Shown: positions 57,454 to 64,000 of the stretch, piece by piece | Position numbering within the stretch: the stretch's first letter is position 1 | How the letters are laid out: the number at the start of each line of letters is the position of its first letter | Origin: Mesaphorura yosii | Taxonomy: Eukaryota; Arthropoda; Collembola; Poduromorpha; Tullbergiidae | Reading direction: 5' to 3' | Assembly: GCA_009869945.1 (NCBI GenBank) | Contig: WIXG01000221.1 | Coordinates: forward strand, 62,001-126,000 | Length of the DNA stretch: 64,000 nt | Notes under the pieces: generated by a model | The model's input: the letters and a program-made list of their open reading frames with translations, nothing else | What the model was told of the DNA's origin: nothing | Databases searched by the model: none | Position numbers and translations under genes: made by a program

Positions 57454-57560
57454 TTAGGTTAGGTAAGGTTAGGGTATTAGAGAACATCGCCATGTTATCG
57501 GGTAGGGACAGATGGTATTCAGTAGGGCTCTCATGTCCTCCGTGTTAAATCCACAAGAAT
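57451..57560 (-). repeat. TTAGG patch with conserved flank (reverse orientation)
   Basis: GGTTAGGTTAGG is followed by GTTAGGGTATTAGAGAACAT, CGCCATGTTATCGGG and then GTATTCAGTAGGGC. This is the reverse of the flank seen before the CCTAA patches, and it extends the shared sequence to roughly 80 bases. Confidence 0.65.
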
Positions 57561-57596
57561 AAAGACGACAGAGTATAACGTTCTACAGGCGTATTT

Positions 57597-58012
57597 TTGT
57601 TGGTCTAACCCAAAGAGCATGGCGTACTACGGGCGTACTACGCCAGCGTAGGGCGGAGCGTACACCTGGCGTAGTTTTGCTCGTCTCCTCCAATGAGCAT
57701 GGCCTTCTACGCCGGCGTAGGCGTAGCGTACATTTGGCGCACTTTCGTTGGTCTGCACCAGAGAGAATGGCGTACTACCGCCATACTACGCCGGCGTACG
57801 CCGTAGCATCGGCGGAGCGTACACTTGGCGTAGTTTTGCTCGCCTTCTCCACTGAGCATGGCGAACTACTCGGGCGTACGATGTAGCGTGCATTTGGAGT
57901 ACTTTTCCTGGTCTGCACCAGAGAGAATGACGTACTACGGGTGTACTACGAGGGCGTACGGCGTGGCGTACTTTCGTTGGTCTGCACCAGAGAGAGTGGC
58001 GTATTACCGGCT
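57597..58012. repeat. Satellite-like repeats built on GGCGTACTAC
   Basis: Units of about 70-95 bases contain GAGCATGGCGTACTAC, GCCGGCGTAG, GCGTACACTTGGCGTAG and TTTTGCTCGTCTCCTCC or its variant TTTCGTTGGTCTGCACCAG. About five diverged units are seen. No coding role. Confidence 0.75.
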
Positions 58013-58837
58013 GATGTTAAGTTGAAGTAGATCAAAACATTGGATTGTGGAATTCCGTAAATCCGAGGAATTTGTGATGTTTGAAAGCTGTAAGCTTAGT
58101 TTAGAAGTCCTCTCAGCCTATCTAAAGCCTTAAGGATGCTTATAAAGAGCTGCCCTTGCCCATTTTGACCGATCCGTCACTCAGAATGGTTTCCCAATCC
58201 TCTAGAATCGTGGTTCTAGCATTGGCAATGACCACATGTGCTGTATTGCAAAAGATCGCCATTTGCACAGAACTTGACCAGCAAGGAGATGGCATTGTAT
58301 TCCGATAAAATTGGAACTGGATGAATGTGCCAGTGATTATAGCTGTATGAGTCTTTTTATTTCCCCCGGGTTGTTCGATCGATATTTCCTAATTATATGT
58401 TGAGAGCATTTAAAGATCTTTTCCCTGGTTGAAGCGAGTCGGTTTTAGCGCTAACCAGATTATTCGAACGTCTGTATTTTATCCATTGAAGTGTGCGAAT
58501 CGGGAGGACTCCATTACCCAATCTAATTTAATGAGTACTTTGTTCTATTTGACTTGCCATGCTGAATTTTGGCGAATCTCATACAAATAATGCCTCCCTT
58601 TTATTATTCCCTAAGTATTATTCTATGTGTGGTCGTATGTACGTTCTAAGTTTCCAATTCTTCCGGTTAAAAATTTAATCTAATTTAATGACACCAATCG
58701 GCGAAAGGGAATGAAATGATCCGTATTTCAGTACTCAAAATGGGTAGTATTGTCAATTGGTTTTAGTTTCAGCAAGCCTCAAGAAGTGTCAGGAAGTGTC
58801 AAAAATCAACTTTTGATTTCTGAGCAACGGAGGCAAC
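58013..58837. other. Gene-free stretch
   Basis: No defendable exon. It precedes the receptor-like pseudogene and may contain its former promoter. Confidence 0.4.
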
Positions 58838-60168
58838 ATGGCTTGCAGACTGAATGAGCGCCAGCAGCAGTACCGAACAACGGCAACGCCGTTTCCTTTC
58901 AAGGTCACCTCCGTATTCTTTCGACTCTGCGCCAACGTCCTGCATGTCACTCCATTTCTTTGACCAGTGGTGAACGCAAACCGTGTCTATAACCCGATTG
59001 CCTTGCTTGCTGACCGAGTTAAAACTCGGATCAAGTGGCACGCTGTCACTCTATATCAAATCGGGTACACCGGGTTTCTGTACTGGCAACTATACGTGCA
59101 CTGCAAGGAGTATTTCCTCAACGATGAGTTTGTGGCCAGCGTAGTGCATATAATCTGGTGTCTGGGATTTGGTCTCGTTACAAATATTCGCGCGCATCAG
59201 CTGCGGCGGAACGCTGAAATGTTTCTGGCTTTTAACCAGGTATACTGCTTTGCGGCTCGTGCAATTGGTAAGTTCTAGCGTTGAAGGTGGCGGGTAACTA
59301 CCATGAATGTCGGCCCAAGATTGACCAAATAATGTTGCAGTAGGCGAAACGGCCTTGGCGGGGCAGTATTTCGGTCGATGGCGGCTGTATGACAAGGTGA
59401 TGCTGCTTTCCTTCTTCGTGCTTCTTTTCGGTAGCCTGTCATTCGCTACCCTTCTGGTCACTTACCCCTACCATAAGCGCTACTGGTACTCATTTGTTCT
59501 CGGACCCCTTTATGGTGATAGTTGGACCACCCTCGCTGCTCTGTTCCTCGTCGAGTGCGTGCAAGCGGCCTCCATGTGGGCTGTGTACTTTATGGAAGTA
59601 TTTCTCACCATTTTTATAATCGAGACGATGGGACTGGCGTCGCGTGCTCTCAATATGAAAAACGTCGAACTCTCGGATGGCAATACGTTGGAGAAGCGTG
59701 TCAGGGCGTTCCGTCAAATTCATATCCTCAACACACTCTACGGAGAGGGATTCAACGGTCCGTTCGGAGTGCCTGGCTTAAAATTCATTGCGTCGATGAC
59801 AGCGCTGGCATGCACGTCGGTCGGCATTCGGCTCTGGGGTCACATCAACCCAATCGTTATTTCTGGTTTGTGCGTCCGTCTCATGCGTTGCGACACTCGG
59901 GCTGCTGATCCTGCTTTCGGCTGGCGTATACGAGAACACGCAGAAATTTCAGGTTTTAAACTTCCCGCCTGCGGTGCGGGATACTCGCGCGTGCCACGAG
60001 ACGGCACGGCAGCTCAATAGGGCGGTGATTGCAAGTTGCAAACCATTTGCAATCAGAATTGGATTTCTTTATCATGTCCAACGGGGCACGGCTCTCACGT
60101 ACCTGAACCTTTTCCTGACTAATCTCATGAACATCTTGATTGGCATGAGTTTCTACTCCATAAAATGA
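58838..60168 (+). pseudogene. Gustatory-receptor-like seven-helix protein, stop plus frameshift
   Basis: From ATG 58838 the frame reads VFFRLCANVLHVTPFL, is cut by TGA at 58961-58963 and continues PVVNANRVYNPIALL. A GTAAGT donor after 59267 and a GCAG acceptor before 59341 join exon 2. Hydrophobic segments include FLYWQLYV, VVHIIWCLGFGLV, VMLLSFFVLLFGSLSF, WTTLAALFLVE, MEVFLTIFIIETMG and FIASMTALACTSVG. Near 59860 the frame shifts. The remainder (ATLGLLILLSAGVYENTQKF ... FLTNLMNILIGMSFYSIK) ends in TGA at 60166-60168. Topology and the last block fit divergent arthropod gustatory-type receptors. Two lesions make it a pseudogene. Confidence 0.6.
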
Positions 60169-60362
60169 AGGGCACTCAACCAATTCGTCTAACCGCATCT
60201 CTCCCCATCGGGGAGTCAAAAGATCTGGCATTTTGACTGAACATGGTCTAACATGGGAGGGCATGGAAGAAAAAATCATTTTTTCCCCTGTAGAACCAGA
60301 ACACGCAGTAATCAGGACCCGGTCCTAATTGTATTTTTGTAGCCCTGTGAGAGCCGCACCCG

Positions 60363-60662
60363 ATGGTGGTCACGAATTTTGAAAATCGTGCACCGCCCAA
60401 AATCAAAGGGACATGCATAAGGTCCTTTGTTGAAGCAGGGAAAATAAACTGGTACAAGTTGACATACGAATGCACTCAGGATGATCAGATAGCGTGCGTT
60501 ACGTGCATTCCCAAAGCAAAAACAAAAGAACTGTTCCGACTGATAAAATCCTCATTCGAATCTGTGATTGCAAGAACCGAACTTACGGCTGTGCGGGACA
60601 CTTTGGCAGGATTAGGATTCGGTAATGAAAGGTTCAAAATTTGTGAAATCAAACACAACTGA
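60363..60662 (+). CDS. Hypothetical 99-aa ORF
   Basis: ATG to TGA without intron. The composition is protein-like (VEAGKINWYKLTYECTQDD, ELFRLIKSSFESVIARTEL) with three cysteines. A stop lies just upstream in frame, so this is either a complete small protein or a degraded exon. No family recognised and no signal peptide. Confidence 0.3.
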   Translation: MVVTNFENRAPPKIKGTCIRSFVEAGKINWYKLTYECTQDDQIACVTCIPKAKTKELFRLIKSSFESVIARTELTAVRDTLAGLGFGNERFKICEIKHN

Positions 60663-61404
60663 AGGGAAGTTGTCCGTCATTTAAAGTGAATCATTAATTA
60701 GTTAATTGTTTGCAAAGCGCGTAACGATGAAATTCTTTTCATCAAACCTACCTTTGATTATAAGGTTGAATTTCTAGCACAAAATTATTGTTTGATAATA
60801 ATCGTCAATTTTGTTTTGTGAATTTACGGTGAATAAATTACAGAGTTGAATCAATAAATCATAAGACAAAGTTGTGATACATCTCCTTTCACAATCAGGC
60901 CTGAATTATCGCTGTGGCGTTGAATCAAATTGAAATCCAATATATAACGACGTTATTCAATCCTTGAATTATGAAACTGACGTCCTGTTTGTTAGTCCGT
61001 CATAAAATGATAACGGAAAATCAATGATTGTGTAATAACTACGAATATTACATGGTTGATGAAACAAAGAGTAAGCACTCGATTTATTATAATAAATTCG
61101 CATGCACATCAGTCTCTCACAGGTACACATACACCGGAAAGGTTCGACTAGATCCTTTCTAATGGCTCAATTCAACAGACCATTAACAACAGAACTGGAA
61201 CTCTCAAACGTGTACATCGATCAACTTCCAAGCGGAGCCCCATTTCCATTTTTCCGTTTTTCCATTTTTCCAGTTTTTCATCTTGCCTTTAAACAAAAAG
61301 AAAAATGGAACAATGGAAGAATGGAAAATGAAAATGCAGAAACTTAAGACGAAATGGGAAATTGGAAAAAGCAGTAACTTAGTAATGAGCTACTGTTTTC
61401 AGCA
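60663..61404. other. AT-rich gene-free stretch
   Basis: No exon seen. A short polypyrimidine run of TTTTTCCA units at 61245-61290 is a simple repeat. Confidence 0.4.
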
Positions 61405-61515
61405 TAGGTTATGTTAGGTTAGGTTAGGGCTTTAGAGAGTAACGCAATGTATTTGCCTAGTAGCCCATGTATTTCAGTAGATAGCAGTTCCTAGCCCTTC
61501 GTGTTACATTAACGC
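61405..61515 (-). repeat. TTAGG patch with extended conserved flank
   Basis: GTTATGTTAGGTTAGGTTAG is followed by GGCTTTAGAGAGTAACGCAA, then TAGTAGCCCATGTATTTCAG and TAGATAGCAG. The last words also occur near 51875-51910 and, reversed, near 55230, which extends the shared element beyond the telomere-type repeat. Confidence 0.65.
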
Positions 61516-61794
61516 GGCTCGGTCGGTTGAGAACGCTTGTGCCTAGCCTTGCGAGAGGAAATGAACAGAAAATTGCAACAACTGGGAGTGGGGATAATAA
61601 ATGAGAAACACCTCCATGAAGATTCCAATGCGGTACGATTTATTCGACAGGTGACCTTACACACAGTAAGGTGGAGGACTCCGTAATATACTCAATGGGC
61701 GGCCGGCTACACATTAATTTATTAGAACGAGAAACAGCCTGCCCAAAGCAAACGCCATTAATAGTACTAGAGAATATGTTTCTTTAAAAAAATG

Positions 61795-61955
61795 CATCGC
61801 CGCCTGGTTTCCTGAGGGCTAACCTAACCTGTCAGCCAAGTTAGTATGCTAATAGCAATTTAAAAGGGATTTAGGGTGGAAACTCGAGGTTGTAATGTTC
61901 CTGAATTTCCCTATACCTAACCTAACCTAACCGAACCTACCCTAACCTAATCCTT
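61795..61955 (+). repeat. Two adjacent CCTAA patches
   Basis: GCATCGCCGCCTGGTTTCCT then AGGGCTAACCTAACCTGTC (to about 61832), and TGTAATGTTCCTGAATTTCC then CTATACCTAACCTAACC (to about 61955). Both show weaker versions of the flank motif. Confidence 0.55.
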
Positions 61956-62245
61956 CCTCCGGCACACATCCTCAACCCTAAACACGTTGCCCAACTTATC
62001 AACATTTGAGGCTTCGTTTAAACCGATTCAGTGAGCCGTTTCGCAAAAGTGAATTACATTGATGAGGGTCGGTCAGGAGACACAAGTTAGAGAGTATGAA
62101 CAAATATAGTGAAGTGACTGCTCAAGAGTAGAACACTCAAATGGTATTCCATGCATGAAATCCACGTCAGCGCTTTCAGCAATTTTAGCTCTTCTACTCC
62201 GCGTCTCGACGAAATTTCTGAATATTCGCAGTGTACTCCCAAATT

Positions 62246-64000
62246 ATGTTCCTTAACCGGGCTCAATCTCTGCTAGTTCTCTTTGTCTTCAATTCTGTCT
62301 CCTATTGGACTGTAGCTCCCGGGGATCCATCTCGCCCTGGCTTGACAATCACAAAACTAATCGCTGGCCCATTCAAAAAGTGTGCCATCCAACTGGAAAT
62401 GAATTCAGTCGAGGCTGAGCTGCATGGCGCGGTTGATTCTTACGCGCAGTCGTTTCAACAGCACCAGATTCCAGCCGTGCTGCCTCACGCCAGGGTGACG
62501 TTCTCCAAAAAGTGGGAGGAATACCACATCAGGAATCCTGAGCGGAGTCATGTTCCACTCGGTCTCCCATTAAGGCATTTACAATGTAAGTCAGTGTTTA
62601 TGCTGTGTACGTGGACTTCCGTCAGCACAATCGAGACCAGCCCCTACTGGTCCCAACTGGAGTTGAACCGTTACTCAAATGAGGCAGTGGATTTCCTCGT
62701 GCTTATGACCGATAAGCTGGCCGAGGCGGATCGTGACCAAGTACGGCGAAATGCGATGGCGAGAGTTGGGTACAGAGAAGTTGTGATGGAGATCACAGGC
62801 AGCAATAACGGAAACGGCGGAAAGGATGTCAGCCTGGTTTGTGCACCATGCAACAACAAGCTTCAAATAAGTGCGATTGGCGTGGAATGGTCTATGTAAG
62901 ATAATCCAGACAGAATTCAAATGCATTGGAAGCAAATGTACGACAATGGGGGAAACATGCCGTTATTGATGCAGCCGCCATGGTACAACACTCTGTTGAG
63001 GAAGGATGCCGCTGAATGCGGACGATTCACCTCGGGGAAGGTCAACTTTGGCCCCGTTCAGTGTTTGCACCTCGAACTGGCGAAACTTCGCAATCTCACA
63101 TTGCAGCCATTCGGCAAACCAGAAAACGAGCAACTAGATGTGTCCGGTGCATTTATGGTGTATGACGATATCACGGAGGGCAATCTGGACCACTCACAAA
63201 GGCGAGACCGGAATGTGCTGACGGTTGAGGTTATCCAACCCAGACTGCTGATTGTCCTGGATAAGAAATTCATTGCACTTACAAATGCTAACGCGTTACT
63301 GACATCTATGGACCGTGGCTCGTGGCTCTGTGTTTGGTTGACCATTATCTGCCTGACAATTGCTTACGTCCAGTTCCATCGGCATTTGACGCTCCAATGG
63401 AATAAACTGCCGCCCTGCCTACTGGAGCTATTCGGAACTCTCCTCGGTCAAGCGTTCGTGTTTGAGGTTACTAGCGTCAAATTCTCAGTTGTTATCGGAC
63501 TGTGGTTCCTTGCCGCAGTTATCATCTCTAACGGGTATTCAGGCATCATGACTGCTCTTATGACGAAACAAATCATTCCACCGGTACCACGGTCACTGCA
63601 CGAATTTCACAATTCTGAGTTCAAATCTGCCGTCTTCTCAACAACTTTCGTCACTAGCACTATTAATGGTTCCATGATTGTGTTGCTGATGACTTGGCAA
63701 AATGCGACCGGCGCAGTCTCCGGTGAGTTTCTGAACACTGTAACCTACATCGAGCCGGGACTCATGAGCGCAGGGAAACGCTTTGGCTTGATGGTTCGAG
63801 CAATTCGAACTGAAACTCCGGTGAATACCACGAGTGGCCCAAAGCTGATCCCTGCCAATTTTGTCCTCTTCGAGAGCAGCACACAAACGATTCATGTAGT
63901 TCAGTCGTTGTTAGTCGGCCAGAAACAGGTTGCATATAATGGACCAGTACAGCAGTTCGTTCGGATCGGGCTATGGGTGATTTCCAACAATCAAATGCAC
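62246..64000 (+). pseudogene. Ionotropic-receptor-like gene with one in-frame TAA, runs off the window
   Basis: Start at ATG 62246, which opens a signal peptide (MFLNRAQSLLVLFVFNSVSY). An N-terminal extracellular region follows. A TAA at 62897-62899 is the only interruption; the same frame continues (MHWKQMYDNGGNMPLLMQPP) through the first helix (WLCVWLTIICLTIAYVQF), pore loop (LFGTLLGQAF), second helix (VVIGLWFLAAVIISNGYSG) and second ligand lobe to the window end. The channel core matches the minus-strand IR-like gene at 55861-56926. GTAAG around the stop resembles a donor, but coding resumes at once with no room for an intron. With one stop in about 585 codons it is either a very young pseudogene or a readthrough gene. 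Confidence 0.72.

Noticed and set aside
62893-62915. Tiny intron removing the TAA of the IR-like gene
   Set aside because: A GTAAG donor and a CCAG acceptor exist but only about 14 bases apart, too short for splicing.
1-64000. CRISPR array, bacterial operons, tRNA or rRNA genes
   Set aside because: No direct-repeat/spacer pattern, no Shine-Dalgarno-led gene runs, and no tRNA or rRNA signature noticed by eye; short tRNAs could be missed.

Overview
The window reads as nuclear DNA of an arthropod. Genes carry short canonical GT-AG introns, telomere-type CCTAA/TTAGG patches occur in the interior, and the gene set includes aquaporins, ionotropic-receptor-like and gustatory-receptor-like proteins, a haem peroxidase, an eIF4A-type helicase, a Tc1-type transposon and a copia-type retroelement. 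A springtail or another early hexapod is my inference only; no rRNA or other marker is present to prove it. Several multi-exon genes are given below as exon joins. I rebuilt them from splice sites, and the reading frame closes exactly in each.

Layout. 1-20.2 kb: two tandem aquaporins on the + strand, the first cut by the window start and the second with a very long N-terminal extension. They are separated by about 13 kb, which holds a small secreted protein gene (2537-3305, minus), a CUB-domain secreted protein gene (5053-6159, minus) and about 7 kb of noncoding DNA. 20.6-22.7 kb: an orphan five-exon gene for 598 aa (minus). 23.0-26.7 kb: a patch of decayed genes (protein kinase, TPR protein and two unassigned). 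26.9-39.7 kb: one gene for a 4,174-aa protein that combines coiled-coil-like regions, a glycine-rich collagen-like stretch and a complete set of SecA-type motor motifs. 41.5-42.3 kb: a small membrane protein gene diverging from it.

From 40.5 kb on the DNA is repeat-rich and decayed: a foldback element, minisatellites, a complete Tc1-like element with TIRs and TA duplication, fused remnants of a haem peroxidase and an aldo-keto reductase, a copia remnant followed by a class-I-fusion/env-like reading frame, telomere-type repeats that share a conserved flank at several dispersed sites, and chemoreceptor-like genes (two ionotropic-receptor-like, two gustatory-receptor-like). Many of these are broken by one stop codon or one frameshift.

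The intact genes are the aquaporins (membrane water or solute channels), the two secreted proteins, the orphan 598-aa gene, the SecA-like gene and its divergent neighbour. I see no operon-like relation among them. The SecA-like gene with its divergent membrane-protein neighbour, and the copia/env-like remnant, are the parts most likely to hold undescribed biology.
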